Positions 1-8,315 of a stretch of 50,164 bases of DNA are shown here, in pieces (position 1 is the first letter of the stretch; each line of letters begins with the position of its first letter). The notes beneath the pieces were generated by a model. The model did no database searches. It saw only the letters and a program-made list of their open reading frames with translations, and was not told where the DNA came from. The position numbers were made by a program, and so were the translations under genes. This DNA comes from a bacterium (GTDB lineage Bacteria; Zixibacteria; MSB-5A5; WJJR01), in assembly GCA_021813505.1 (NCBI GenBank), contig JAKAKI010000095.1, positions 1 through 50,164 of the forward strand, in the 5' to 3' direction.

Positions 1-78
1 GCTGATCGCCGCCCCATGATCCTGGTCCATGACTCATCCTCCGCTCCCAAGTTAGGCCCGGAGAACCGTCGCAAACCA

Positions 79-405
79 TCAACTTTCAAAGGCTAATTCT
101 GTCCAGGTTGGACTGAAACAGGACAAAAGCCCCGCGCAGTAGATGGCCGACTTCGTTGTTCCCTTGGGAAATCGCAGCCCTGCGTACTGGCCCAACAGTT
201 GCGTCTTGTCGTGGGCGAATATGCCAGTGTTTCCCGCGAACAATAGCAGTGCATTCGCGTCGTAGTACGACGTCCGATCGATCGTCTGCACGCTGTTCTG
301 CCAGTTCGTCCAGTCTGGACCCGATGCCTCCTCTGCCGTAGCGGCCGCGATGATGATCACGACGGCCGCCAGGACCGGGCAAAGACGATGCGTCATTCGT
401 CTCAT
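79..405 (-). CDS. Truncated secreted-protein N-terminus (relic)
   Basis: Encodes 108 residues. A basic start is followed by a hydrophobic stretch ending near AAATAEE, which looks like a Sec signal peptide. The segment FAGNTGIFAHDK followed by GLRFPKGTTKSAIYCAGL resembles the N-terminal part of large secreted proteins common in FCB-type candidate phyla, which normally run for hundreds of residues with a C-terminal sorting domain. Here the reading frame stops soon after that segment. A ribosome binding site (GAGGTGACCT) lies directly before the ATG at 405, so the start is well supported. I see no continuation in another frame down to the window edge, so this is probably a truncated gene. The function is unknown. 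Confidence 0.5.
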   Translation of the reverse strand: MRRMTHRLCPVLAAVVIIIAAATAEEASGPDWTNWQNSVQTIDRTSYYDANALLLFAGNTGIFAHDKTQLLGQYAGLRFPKGTTKSAIYCAGLLSCFSPTWTELAFES

Positions 406-956
406 AGGTCACCTCATCGATTCTCCTGATAAGTACTCCACGGAATGCCGACTCACATCGAACTCCGCAGTTGTCGAATCGTCGCCGTCGTCGGCGATGC
501 GAATTGGCTACGATGCAAAAGGTAACAACAAACCGAATATTGTCAATCATGATTTCATAACGCGTGCGACTGCCAGCCTGTGCCATTCCGGCATGGACTC
601 ACTGCAATCGAACCCCAGCCTCCATCCTCGGGTACGGATTACGCAAATTGGTGTGCGAACGGAAATTTCCTGCGAACCGTCCGTAGGGTTTCGTGTACGA
701 CTTCTCAGGTACCTCTCGGGCGGTCGCGGCCGGTTCGTCGCAGCCGGAATCAAAATCGCCCACAGTGTCTTCGGCCGCACGGCAAATGCTGCCGTAAAGA
801 CCAAAAAGCATGGAGCAGTTGGTGATGGAATCACTCTCATAAATTGCGGGTCACATGGCCGGGTGATGGCAGGATAGAAGGACCCTTCCCGGAAAGCAGC
901 AGTGCCTGCGACCGGTCATTGTGACTCGCACCAGATACCATCGGAAGGGAGGAAAC
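406..956. other. Intergenic region, no gene supported
   Basis: About 550 bases between two divergent genes. Open frames exist on both strands, but none has a convincing start, domain or amino-acid composition. A minus-strand frame at 599-811 could be a protein remnant, but I cannot support it. Only the ribosome binding sites of the flanking genes are clear: GAGGTG before 405 and GGGAGG before 957. Confidence 0.4.
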
Positions 957-1567
957 ATGCGTTCTACGCTAATCGGCCTGGCCGTACTGCTCGCACTCGC
1001 CACCAGTGGGTGCGGCGAAAAAAACGGCTCGAAGGCGAGCTGACCAAAGCCCATGGCCAGATCACTGAACTTGAAGGCACTCTGGCGCAGTCGCATGCGA
1101 GCACCGACAGTCTCGCCGACAGCCTGCGCTCTGTCGTCGCGGCGATCGAGCGCGCGCGGATGAACAGCGACAGTCTGGAGAAATCGTACCGGGTGGTCGC
1201 GGCCAAATCCAATCGCCTGGAGAAAGATCTGAAAACGGCGCGGACCGAATTCGAAAAATCGCTCGACAGTCTGCAGGGCATCAAATACGCCCTCGACAGC
1301 ACCGTGCGCACGCAACAACTCAAGATCCAGGGCGCCGAGACGCAGGTCGCGTCGTTGCAGCAGGACATCCTGCGCGTCTCCGGCGAAAAGGACTCGGTCT
1401 ACGCCGTGATCGACCGGGTGCGCCCGTGGCTGGATTACTATAAACAGGAATCGAAACGGAACTGGTTCAAGAAGCTCTTCGGCGCCGGCCGGGCCAGGAA
1501 ACCGCAAGCTCCGGAGCCGCCGCTCACGCCGACCCTCGTACCGAGATTGAACGTGGAAAAGTCGTAA
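957..1567 (+). CDS. Coiled-coil lipoprotein, frame interrupted at an A7 tract
   Basis: The ATG at 957 follows a strong ribosome binding site (GGGAGG, 946-952) and encodes a lipoprotein signal peptide, MRSTLIGLAVLLALATSGC, with the lipid-modified Cys at residue 19. That frame hits TGA at 1041-1043. The body of the protein is in the -1 frame and reads KKRLEGELTKAHGQITELEG onward to a stop at 1567. It is a long heptad-rich coiled coil with repeated S-A-D-S-L-type segments, then a basic, Pro-rich tail. The two frames meet at seven consecutive A residues (1018-1024); one extra A gives an uninterrupted lipoprotein of about 203 residues. Explanations are a recent frameshift, a sequencing or assembly error, or slippage at the A tract. 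It is probably an envelope-anchored coiled-coil protein of unknown role. Confidence 0.6.
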
Positions 1568-1709
1568 CACGAAGCCCGCACACACGCACGGCGGGAAGAC
1601 GGCAGCCGGACCCACCGGCCCAATACCCCCCCATCCGTCTTCCCCCGTGCCTGGTGCTTCTCACTGCAGCCTGAATCGCTTTCGCCTTGGCAAGCAAATC
1701 GATTTTGCA

Positions 1710-1882
1710 GCGGGGAGATTGCTTCGCTTCGCTCGCAATGACGGCTAGTGTCCTCCGCGAAAACGCTTCTGCCCAACGAGCGGACAAGGGGCTTTCAGCC
1801 CCTTGGCCTCAGGCGATGCCGTGTGTATCTGCGAGGAGTGTCTCCGCTGTAGGCGGAGAGAGCGACGAAGCAATCTCCCCGC
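1710..1882. repeat. 173-bp element with 17-bp terminal inverted repeats
   Basis: The left arm GCGGGGAGATTGCTTCG (1710-1726) is matched exactly in inverse by CGAAGCAATCTCCCCGC (1866-1882). The interior contains smaller hairpins, including CAAGGGGCTTTCAGCCCCTTG near 1786-1806 and a CCGC/GCGG stem. There is no credible open reading frame. The GAGATTGCTTCG core resembles short intergenic repeats seen in many bacterial genomes. A related element with GAGGTTGCTTCG arms lies at 43421-43575. Confidence 0.7.
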
Positions 1883-1892
1883 GGCCGGCACC

Positions 1893-3281
1893 CTAACTCC
1901 CTGACCGGGGAGACCGCTCCTCGCGGCCGTCGTCGTACAGGCCGACCACTTCGGTCACTTCACCGCGCTCATTCGCCACGAATTTCAGACGGAAGTAATT
2001 GGTGTCCGGTGAATCGAGCCGGAACACGGTTGTGCTCAACGGCACGAGTTTGAACTTGGGCCGTCCCTCGCGCTGGTAGAACAATGCGCCATTCTCGAAG
2101 AGGATCTTGCGCGGTCCGAAGGTGCCGGCGTACTTCTGCATCGTCGCCGGATCGACGGTCACCGGATGCTGCTCCGCCTCTTCACCTTCGAGATCCCACG
2201 CCAGCATGCGCTTGCGGTCTGGATCGGTGACCCGGTCGCGAAGCTTCTTGAGCGCCTCGATGCGCGCCACCGCCAGCGCCTGCGCCGCGGGAACCTCGAT
2301 ATCCGGTTTGACTCCGACGCCCTCCCAGTTCGCGTTCGTCACCGGGTTGATCGCCCGCCCGAACGGCACGCGCAGTTGGATATTCATGTGGAGAAATGCA
2401 TGATCCTCGACCGGATGCGCGCCGCCGCCGGTGGTCTCGCCGATGATCGTTGCGCGTTTCAAATTCTTGAGATTGTAGGTGAATTCCTCGGCGCCCGAAA
2501 ACGTGAATGAACTGGTCAGCACATAGACGTCGACATTCGACATGTGCCGTCCCGGCACATATGGCAGCGTCCATGTCTGATGGATGGTATCATGGGGGCG
2601 GAAGTAGAAACTGTTGAGATGTTTCTGCTCCCCAAAAAGGTAGCTGCTGAGCAATTGGATCATGGTCGCATCGCCGCCGCCGTTCTGGCGCAGATCGAAG
2701 ATGATCGCGTCGACATTGCCGAGGAAGTTCATCGCCGCCACTGCCGTCGGCCCCGCGACGTCGGCGCTGGCAAACCGGCGGAAATCGATGTAGCCGATAT
2801 TCCCCGGCAGCCGTTCCACTTTGTAGAAACCGTAATTGTCCAGGCGCGCCCGCTCCGCCTCAGCCACTTTTGCCGAATCGGTCAGTGTGTCGCCGGGCGT
2901 GAACATCGTCGCCAGGTCGGGGAAGTATCGCACCCCAAGATGACGATCCTTGCTCACCGAGCGCAGGTCCTCGGTGAGCTTCATGGTGAACGCAATTGGG
3001 TCGGTGAGCGTGTCGTATTTCCCCTGCTTAAGATACTGGCGAACCAGTTTCTCCATCTGTTTGGCAACGTCCGGGTAGACATAGTCGCTGTTGAGCGTAG
3101 CGGTCACCGAATCGATGATCGCTGCGCGCTGGCCCCGGTCGAGCTTCGGCTCCGCCGCCGTTTGCGCGTGCGCGGTGGTGCACCTCAGGGAGATGGCCAC
3201 CAGCACCAGCAACACCGAAAGCACGACAATCAGCATCATTCGCGATGCATCCCGATCTGCAAGATTCCTCTGACTCATCAT
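1893..3281 (-). CDS. S41-family peptidase (IRBP/C-terminal processing type)
   Basis: An exported serine peptidase-like protein of about 462 residues. The start at 3281 is chosen because GGGAGG lies eight bases upstream; longer frames add only low-complexity residues. A short basic start and a single hydrophobic segment (LIVVLSVLLVLVAISL) form a signal peptide or membrane anchor. A helical N-terminal domain (DSVTATLNSDYVYPDVA) precedes the S41 core: GYIDFRRFA, the IIFDLRQNGGGD strand-loop, the serine motif TSSFTFSGAEEF and IIGETTGGGAHP. The GETTGG form is typical of the retinoid-binding-protein-like S41 branch. A beta-rich C-terminal domain follows. It lies 50 bp downstream of the MarR-GNAT gene on the same strand, so co-transcription is possible. 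The substrate is unknown. Confidence 0.85.
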   Translation of the reverse strand: MMSQRNLADRDASRMMLIVVLSVLLVLVAISLRCTTAHAQTAAEPKLDRGQRAAIIDSVTATLNSDYVYPDVAKQMEKLVRQYLKQGKYDTLTDPIAFTMKLTEDLRSVSKDRHLGVRYFPDLATMFTPGDTLTDSAKVAEAERARLDNYGFYKVERLPGNIGYIDFRRFASADVAGPTAVAAMNFLGNVDAIIFDLRQNGGGDATMIQLLSSYLFGEQKHLNSFYFRPHDTIHQTWTLPYVPGRHMSNVDVYVLTSSFTFSGAEEFTYNLKNLKRATIIGETTGGGAHPVEDHAFLHMNIQLRVPFGRAINPVTNANWEGVGVKPDIEVPAAQALAVARIEALKKLRDRVTDPDRKRMLAWDLEGEEAEQHPVTVDPATMQKYAGTFGPRKILFENGALFYQREGRPKFKLVPLSTTVFRLDSPDTNYFRLKFVANERGEVTEVVGLYDDGREERSPRSGS

Positions 3282-3331
3282 AATCGTTCCTCCCATTTCC
3301 CTCATGGCTCCGATTCTTCCCATAACTCCCA

Positions 3332-4300
3332 TCACTTCAACCCCAACCTCATCTTGATCGTGCACCGCTCATACTGCTTCGCGCCGGCGTCACCCCGCGC
3401 CTCCACAAACCCCAGCTTCCGGTAAAGCGACAACGCCGCTTCAAGCTTGGTGCTGGTGTAGAGGATCACGCTCCGCGCTTTGAGTTCTCGGGCTTTGGCA
3501 ATCGCCGCTTCGGCAAGCCGGCGCCCAATCTGCTGTCCCTGAAATTTCTCGGTGACCGCCATCTTAGCCAGTTCGAATGTGCGCGCATCAGTCCGGACCA
3601 GCGCAACTGTCCCGACAATCTCGCGCCCGACCCGCGCGAATAGCACCGCGCCCCCGGCCTTGATGATTTGGCCATCGGGGTCGCGCAGAATCGCTTCGTC
3701 GCACGGCTCCACCGTGAAGTACTTGTTCAGCCATTCGTAATTCAGTTCGCGGAAGTACTTTCGCAACCGGGGCTGGTACCCGACGATCGTCACTTTGGGT
3801 GCGTGGCGTTTCGCAAGACGAACCGTGACCCGCTCATACATCGGCCGCTCGTCCAGTGCGCGTTCCATGTTGGTGATCGCTGCCAGGACTCCATCGCCCG
3901 ATGATTCCACCAGCTCGCGTGTCGCCTCGCCGATTTCACTCCAGACCGGCTCGAGCCTGGCCAGCAGGCGCCGTCCGCCCGCCGACAGCGACAACAGCCG
4001 CCGCCGGTCGTCGCCCGAATCCCGGGCGGTGGTCAGAAGCCCGGCCCTGGTCATGGCATGCGCCAGTTGATTGACCGCCGGATGCGTGATCCCCAACGAC
4101 CGCGCGATCACGGTCACCGGCATCGGCGAATTCTCCTTCAGCAGGTACATCACCGGAAACCAGGGCGCCTCGAACGCAATCCCGTTCTCCTCGTAAATCC
4201 GTGAGGCGTCGCGGGATAGCCGCTCCCCCAATCGGCGGAACCGGCTGGCCAGCGCCAACGGTCCCAAGTCAGTGATCAGATCCAAGTGCCATCCCTCCAT
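3332..4300 (-). CDS. MarR-family regulator fused to GNAT acetyltransferase
   Basis: About 322 residues. The N-terminal half is a MarR winged helix: LGERLSRDASRIYEENGI, then the helix-turn-helix MPVTVIARSLGITHPAVNQL and the wing DSGDDRRRLLSLSAGGRR. The C-terminal half is a GNAT N-acetyltransferase with an acetyl-CoA loop (FQGQQIGRRLAEAAI) and the closing LYRKLGFVEA motif. The start at MEGWHLDL (4300) fits the domain boundary; the longer frame reaches into the candidate operator. MarR-GNAT fusions are an established family that is usually autoregulated, with unknown acetyl acceptors. The palindromic site at 4329-4346 fits autoregulation. The S41 peptidase gene follows on the same strand. Confidence 0.85.
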   Translation of the reverse strand: MEGWHLDLITDLGPLALASRFRRLGERLSRDASRIYEENGIAFEAPWFPVMYLLKENSPMPVTVIARSLGITHPAVNQLAHAMTRAGLLTTARDSGDDRRRLLSLSAGGRRLLARLEPVWSEIGEATRELVESSGDGVLAAITNMERALDERPMYERVTVRLAKRHAPKVTIVGYQPRLRKYFRELNYEWLNKYFTVEPCDEAILRDPDGQIIKAGGAVLFARVGREIVGTVALVRTDARTFELAKMAVTEKFQGQQIGRRLAEAAIAKARELKARSVILYTSTKLEAALSLYRKLGFVEARGDAGAKQYERCTIKMRLGLK

Positions 4301-4328
4301 GATCGGCCCGCTGGCCGATACAAAAGAG

Positions 4329-4346
4329 CTTACGTAAGTGCTTACG
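4329..4346 (-). promoter_or_regulatory. Candidate MarR operator, overlapping palindromes
   Basis: Just upstream of the MarR-GNAT start (4300), the sequence contains two overlapping inverted repeats that share a half-site: CTTACGTAAG (4329-4338, perfect) and CGTAAGTGCTTACG (4333-4346, six-base arms around TG). The spacing, 29-46 bases before the start codon, is where an autorepressor would block transcription. The palindromes are seen directly; the assignment to this regulator is inferred. Confidence 0.5.
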
Positions 4347-4455
4347 GAAAGTTTCAGGCCTATTTCGGAAGACCTGTCAGGATCCGGGGGGGTGCATTGG
4401 GGAATGCGTGCCATTGACTTAAGTCAGTGGCACGCTTCGAACAGAGGCGTTCACG

Positions 4456-4586
4456 GGTGCCACGAACAAGGAAGACCGAGCGGCTTTATGCTCGGCCTTC
4501 CTTGTCCGTGTCTTTGCCGCTTGGGCTGAGGAAAAGACACGGACAAACCTTCTCCAAAGAGCCGGAGAAGGCTTGTCCGTGGCACC
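4456..4586. repeat. Structured repeat family GGTGCCACG, copy 1
   Basis: A 131-bp element bounded by GGTGCCACG and CGTGGCACC inverted ends. Inside are a hairpin with ACAAGGAAG/CTTCCTTGT arms around GAGC...GCTC, a CCGTGTCTT/AAGACACGG pair, and a CCTTCTCC/GGAGAAGG stem. A second copy at 43720-43854 has the same layout; its last stem is changed on both sides so that pairing is kept. No coding potential. Confidence 0.75.
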
Positions 4587-4672
4587 CTCACGCGCGGCCG
4601 GACTGTTCAGCGCACGCGTCAATTCAGTAGCAGGTGCTCTTGAGGGTAGTGACTCCTCGGAAGAAGTGTACC

Positions 4673-6031
4673 CTACTCCAGCCCGTACTTCCGCAGTTTC
4701 GTGTACAACACTCGCCGGGTAATCCGCAGACGTTTGGCGGCGTTGCTCTTGTTGCCGTTGCAGGCTTGCAGGGCGGCCACGATCATCTGCTTCTCGACAT
4801 CCTCGATGCCTTGATCTGTCGCAGATGTCGGAGACTGCGGGGCGGACTCGGGTGCCGCTGCGACGATGGCGCGAGTGGGGGAGAGGCCTGGGAGGAAGCC
4901 CAGATGTTCGGGCTTGATCACGTCACCGTCGGCGAGAATCGTGGCGCGTTCGATGATATTGCGCAGCTCACGAATATTCCCCGGCCAATGGTAGGCGCGC
5001 AGCGATTCGGCGACATCCTTCGTGATCTTTGCCGATGGGTACCGCAGCTTTTCGAGAAAATGTGCCGCCAAAAGGTCGATATCGGCGGGACGTTCACGCA
5101 GTGGCGGAACCGTAATCGGAAAGACATTCAGGCGGAAAAACAAATCCTCGCGGAAGCGGCCGGAATTGACCTCGGTTTCCAGATTCTTATTGGTCGCGGC
5201 GATCACGCGCACATTGATGGCGATTGTCTCGCCGCCGCCAACACGGACAATCTCGCGCTGCTCCAGGGCACGCAGAAGTTTCGCCTGAAATCCGCCGGAG
5301 ATTTCGCCGATTTCGTCGAGAAACAGCGTCCCGCCTTCGGCCAGCTCGAATCGTCCGGCTCGTTGTTTGATTGCGCCGGTGAAGGCGCCCTTTTCGTGGC
5401 CAAACAGCTCGCTTTCCAGAAGTGTCTCGGTCAGGGCGGCGCAGTTGGTGGCGACAAACGGCCGCGACCCGCGCGGTGAGGCGCGATGAATCGCCTGCGC
5501 CACCAGCTCCTTGCCCGTTCCCGATTCGCCGGCGACCAAAACCGTGGCATCGGTCTTCGCCACGCGCTCGATCAGGGAACGCAGTTTCTCCACTGGTGGC
5601 GACACGCCAATAAACTCGTCATCGGTGAGCGCCTTGAGATCCTCATCGAGCCGTTCGGCACGCGCTGCGATCCGCCGATTTTTGAGCCAGCGTTCGACCC
5701 ACAGCGTCATCTCATCCAGATCGAGCGGCTTCTGCAGAAAATCAATCGCCCCCGCCTTCATCGCGGCTACTGCCGCGGCGGTTGAGCCGTGCGCGGTGAG
5801 TACGACCACGTCGGTGCCCTCGAGTGCGGTCACCGCATTCACGATCTGCAATCCATCGACTGGCTCCATTCGCAAGTCGGTGATCACCAGGTCGAACGGC
5901 GTGCTCTTGAGCCTCTCCAGCGCCCTCGCGCCGTCGCTTTCGTACGACGCACGATGCCCCAGGTCGTTCAACGTCTCCGACAGGAGAAACCCAATCCGCT
6001 CCTCGTCATCGACTATCAGAATCTTGGCCAT
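4673..6031 (-). CDS. NtrC-family sigma-54-dependent response regulator
   Basis: A 452-residue activator with all three standard parts. The receiver domain (1-120) has the acidic pair DDE at 8-10, the phosphoacceptor D52 in VITDLRM, and K101 in FLQKPLD. The AAA+ domain (about 140-375) has Walker A GESGTGKE (168-175), the sigma-54 contact loop GAFTGA (215-220), Walker B GGTLFLDE and [15 protein letters not shown] Fis-type helix-turn-helix ([18 protein letters not shown]) closes the protein. The sensor kinase gene lies 508 bp upstream on the same strand, with repeats between them. The intact GAFTGA loop predicts activation of sigma-54 promoters; the promoter-like site at 8222-8237, beyond the kinase gene, is a natural candidate target. 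Confidence 0.95.
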   Translation of the reverse strand: MAKILIVDDEERIGFLLSETLNDLGHRASYESDGARALERLKSTPFDLVITDLRMEPVDGLQIVNAVTALEGTDVVVLTAHGSTAAAVAAMKAGAIDFLQKPLDLDEMTLWVERWLKNRRIAARAERLDEDLKALTDDEFIGVSPPVEKLRSLIERVAKTDATVLVAGESGTGKELVAQAIHRASPRGSRPFVATNCAALTETLLESELFGHEKGAFTGAIKQRAGRFELAEGGTLFLDEIGEISGGFQAKLLRALEQREIVRVGGGETIAINVRVIAATNKNLETEVNSGRFREDLFFRLNVFPITVPPLRERPADIDLLAAHFLEKLRYPSAKITKDVAESLRAYHWPGNIRELRNIIERATILADGDVIKPEHLGFLPGLSPTRAIVAAAPESAPQSPTSATDQGIEDVEKQMIVAALQACNGNKSNAAKRLRITRRVLYTKLRKYGLE

Positions 6032-6083
6032 GCCATTTCCCTCGATTCAATCCGTCAGTCTCTATTACATTACACGAGCGCAT

Positions 6084-6206
6084 GTCATGCTAGCGACGAA
6101 GCATCTGCAGTCCGTCCTATTGGCGGGAGGCCGTCAACAGCAGATCCTTCGTCGCTAGGTTTGTGGCCGAAGTGAGTTTGCCGCAGGCTCCGCTCCTCAG
6201 GATGAC
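6084..6206. repeat. GTCATGCTGAGGAGC-family repeat, copy A
   Basis: Shares almost all its sequence with copy B at 6286-6417, including the ACGAAGCATCTGCAGTCC block and the right end GCTCCTCAGGATGAC. Relative to copy B it lacks about 11 bases after GTCATGCT, so its left arm is degenerate. A nested inverted pair, GCGACGAAGCATCTGC and GCAGATCCTTCGTCGC, remains. Both copies continue into a shared flank, ATCGTGAGTTCA. Lies between the response regulator and sensor kinase genes. Confidence 0.75.
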
Positions 6207-6285
6207 ATCGTGAGTTCACTTCGCTCCAGATGTTAACACCTCTACCTATCTCACCACCAGCTCCAGACTCCGAGAGCTCGCCGCT

Positions 6286-6417
6286 GTCATGCTGAGGAGC
6301 GAAGCGACGAAGCATCTGCAGTCCGTCCTATTGGCGGGAGGCCGTCAACAGCAGATCCTTCGTCGCTCGGTTTGTGGCCTCGGTGAGTGTGCCGCAAGGC
6401 CCGCTCCTCAGGATGAC
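6286..6417. repeat. GTCATGCTGAGGAGC-family repeat, copy B
   Basis: Full-length copy with terminal inverted arms GTCATGCTGAGGAGCG and CGCTCCTCAGGATGAC (one mismatch) and the nested GACGAAG/CTTCGTC stem. It lies about 200 bp from copy A in direct orientation. No open reading frame of interest. Confidence 0.75.
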
Positions 6418-6451
6418 ATCGTGAGTTCATTTCGCTGTTGCAGAAGCGCCT

Positions 6452-6530
6452 GGGAGGGCGATCCGCCGCGGCGGACTGCCGAGCCTTCTTCCCGCGCGGA
6501 AACATGGCTCGGCGGGAGCCTCGCCCTCCC
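6452..6530. repeat. GGGAGGGCGA inverted-repeat element, copy 1
   Basis: Ends in GGGAGGGCGA (6452-6461) and TCGCCCTCCC (6521-6530), with GCCGAGCC and GGCTCGGC inside. It is the most diverged of four copies in the window (others near 7951, 21447 and 36293). It sits immediately downstream of the sensor kinase stop codon. Confidence 0.65.
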
Positions 6531-6539
6531 GTCCAATGC

Positions 6540-7874
6540 TTATGTGTCATGCGTCGACTCCTCCTCTCCCGCCAGCGGCCACTCCACCACAAAGACTGCT
6601 CCGCCGCCGGCATTCTCCTCACACGACACCCGCCCCGAATCCTGCTCCACCATCATCTTCACCGCATACAACCCCAGCCCGCTCCCCTTTGCTTTCGTCG
6701 TGAAGAACGGCTCGAAGACGCGTTTGCGATCCTTTCGAGGAATCCCCGACCCGTGATCGGCGACGGTCAGCCGCCCATGCTTGTTTCCGGACGGTCCCCA
6801 TTTCACTTCGACAGTTGCTCCATCGGGAGATGCATCAAACGCGTTGTTCACCAGATTGATAAGTACCTGCTTCGGTGTATCGGGATCGGCCAGAATGGGG
6901 CCGGTCGGCTCGACCGTCAGATGCCAACGCCCGCGCGTGCGCTCTTCACTTCCGAATGACTTCTCCATCCACTCTTTGAGTTTGTCTTCGATGGCGAGCG
7001 CCGTGGGGTGAGAGGTCACCGGCGATCCCAGCCGCAGATATCCACCCAGAATGCGATTGAGCCGGTCGACTTCGTCAGGAATGAAATGCAGCAGTTCCGC
7101 TCTCTTCCCGGTGTCCTCAACCCGTTCGAGCCGTTGCGCTGTCGCCTTGATGATCCCCAGCGGATTCTTGATCTCATGCGCGATTGTTGCCGCCAGCCGT
7201 CCCAGTCCGATCAGCTTCTCCGAATGCATAAGCTGTTCTTCCCACGCCAGGGTCTTGCGCGTGTACCAGGCGAACAATCCCACAAGGAGAAGCGTGAGAA
7301 TCGCCGACGATCCATGAACCCACCACGCCAGTCGCCGCAGGTCGGCGAGCGCGCCAAAATAGCCGGCGTCTGCTTCGATTCGCACAATCGCGATGGTTCG
7401 TCCGCCCGCAGTGTCCAAAATCGGCGCCGCCGCGCTGCGGTAATACGAATCGCCCCAGCGGTAGGTCGGCGACGTCCACGACAACCCTGACATCAGCGCC
7501 CATTGTCCATCACGGTCCAAAAGCGAGGCCACCAGAATCGCCAGCGAATCCGGCTTGTCAGCAAATGGATCCTGCCAAAGCGTATCGAGGATCGAGACTG
7601 AGACCAGCCGGTTGGCTGATGCATACGAGCGCGTCAGGTCGCGGAGCCGCAGAAACATGTCGGGCCGGAACCTCTCACCGACCGTGCCGGAGATCACCTC
7701 ACTGGGGATACTTGCCGCCAATCCCTCAGCCAACCCGGCCATCTGATCGCCGACCTGGTCATCGAGCGACTTGCTGAGTCCGGCAAATTCCACCCGGAAC
7801 GCCACGTTGACCATCACCAGCAACAAAGTCGCCGCTGCACTAATCACCGCCAGCAGGAGAAGCTTCCGTCGCAT
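6540..7874 (-). CDS. Membrane sensor histidine kinase (NtrB-like partner)
   Basis: 444 residues. A first membrane segment (about 4-27) and a second (about 186-204, GSSAILTLLLVGLFAWY) frame a periplasmic sensor domain of about 160 residues. The cytoplasmic part has the phosphoacceptor H233 in IAHEIKNPLG, the N box LINLVNNAFDA, the G1 box VADHGSGIP, the F box FEPFFTTK and the G2 box GSGLGLYAVK. Every catalytic box is present. No HAMP domain is evident between the second membrane segment and the H box. This architecture usually pairs with sigma-54 activators, and the adjacent same-strand response regulator gene is the expected partner. The signal sensed is unknown. Confidence 0.93.
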   Translation of the reverse strand: MRRKLLLLAVISAAATLLLVMVNVAFRVEFAGLSKSLDDQVGDQMAGLAEGLAASIPSEVISGTVGERFRPDMFLRLRDLTRSYASANRLVSVSILDTLWQDPFADKPDSLAILVASLLDRDGQWALMSGLSWTSPTYRWGDSYYRSAAAPILDTAGGRTIAIVRIEADAGYFGALADLRRLAWWVHGSSAILTLLLVGLFAWYTRKTLAWEEQLMHSEKLIGLGRLAATIAHEIKNPLGIIKATAQRLERVEDTGKRAELLHFIPDEVDRLNRILGGYLRLGSPVTSHPTALAIEDKLKEWMEKSFGSEERTRGRWHLTVEPTGPILADPDTPKQVLINLVNNAFDASPDGATVEVKWGPSGNKHGRLTVADHGSGIPRKDRKRVFEPFFTTKAKGSGLGLYAVKMMVEQDSGRVSCEENAGGGAVFVVEWPLAGEEESTHDT

Positions 7875-7950
7875 TAGTTAGCCATCACAGTTTGAGTGTT
7901 TCTCATTCGCGATGCCGTCTCGCGTCCCCGATTTGAGCAGTTTGCGAGAG

Positions 7951-8000
7951 GGGAGGGCGAGGCTCCCGCCGAGCCTCTTTACCGCGCGGTAACGGGCTCT
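7951..8000. repeat. GGGAGGGCGA repeat, left arm only (copy 2)
   Basis: The 25-bp arm beginning GGGAGGGCGAGGCTCC and ending GCCGAGCC is intact (7951-7975) and is followed by an AT/GC core, but the opposite arm has been lost. It lies in the divergent region between the kinase gene and the lipoprotein gene. Confidence 0.55.
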
Positions 8001-8094
8001 CCAACTCCATCGCTCCTCAGTCCACATCAGAGCACCTTCCGAGGGCCATTTGAATCGCAATCAGGTTCCTCACCTGTCCTTCAAGAAACAAACG

Positions 8095-8110
8095 TGTACC
8101 GTTTGGTACA
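8095..8110. promoter_or_regulatory. Candidate upstream activator site (perfect inverted repeat)
   Basis: TGTACC and GGTACA flank GTTT, a perfect 6-4-6 inverted repeat. It lies about 110-125 bp upstream of the sigma-54 promoter-like site, the usual distance for enhancer sites of NtrC-type activators. The decamer ACAAACGTGT overlapping its left side (8088-8097) occurs again at 8181-8190, 93 bp on. Assignment to the neighbouring response regulator is inferred. Confidence 0.45.
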
Positions 8111-8221
8111 ATCGGCAATTGTTCACGACGCATGAACCGAGATGCGTTTAACGCCACTCCCCAGTCATAACAGATTTAGCACAAACGTGTTAGGGCAAAT
8201 CACCAAGCTCAATTCAGCTTC

Positions 8222-8237
8222 TGGCAGGTCAATTGCC
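8222..8237 (+). promoter_or_regulatory. Sigma-54 promoter-like site
   Basis: TGGCAG, five bases, then TTGCC. The spacing exactly matches the -24/-12 consensus TGGCACR-N4-TTGC; the only core difference is G for C at the sixth base. Transcription would begin near 8248, and the lipoprotein start codon is at 8316. The two-component system with a sigma-54 activator lies on the other side of this intergenic region. Confidence 0.6.
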
Positions 8238-8315
8238 AAATAACCTGTCGAAGTTCTGTGGCTTTCGAGAAACGAGATGGCAAAACGATTCGAGAATCAA
8301 CGAGAGGAGAGATCG

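Noticed and set aside
350-877. Long plus-strand frame opposite the truncated relic
   Set aside because: No start signal, no domain, and composition typical of an antisense frame in GC-rich DNA.
6287-6756. Frames across the repeats between regulator and kinase genes
   Set aside because: They are translations of the GTCATGCTGAGGAGC and GGGAGGGCGA repeats and overlap the kinase gene.
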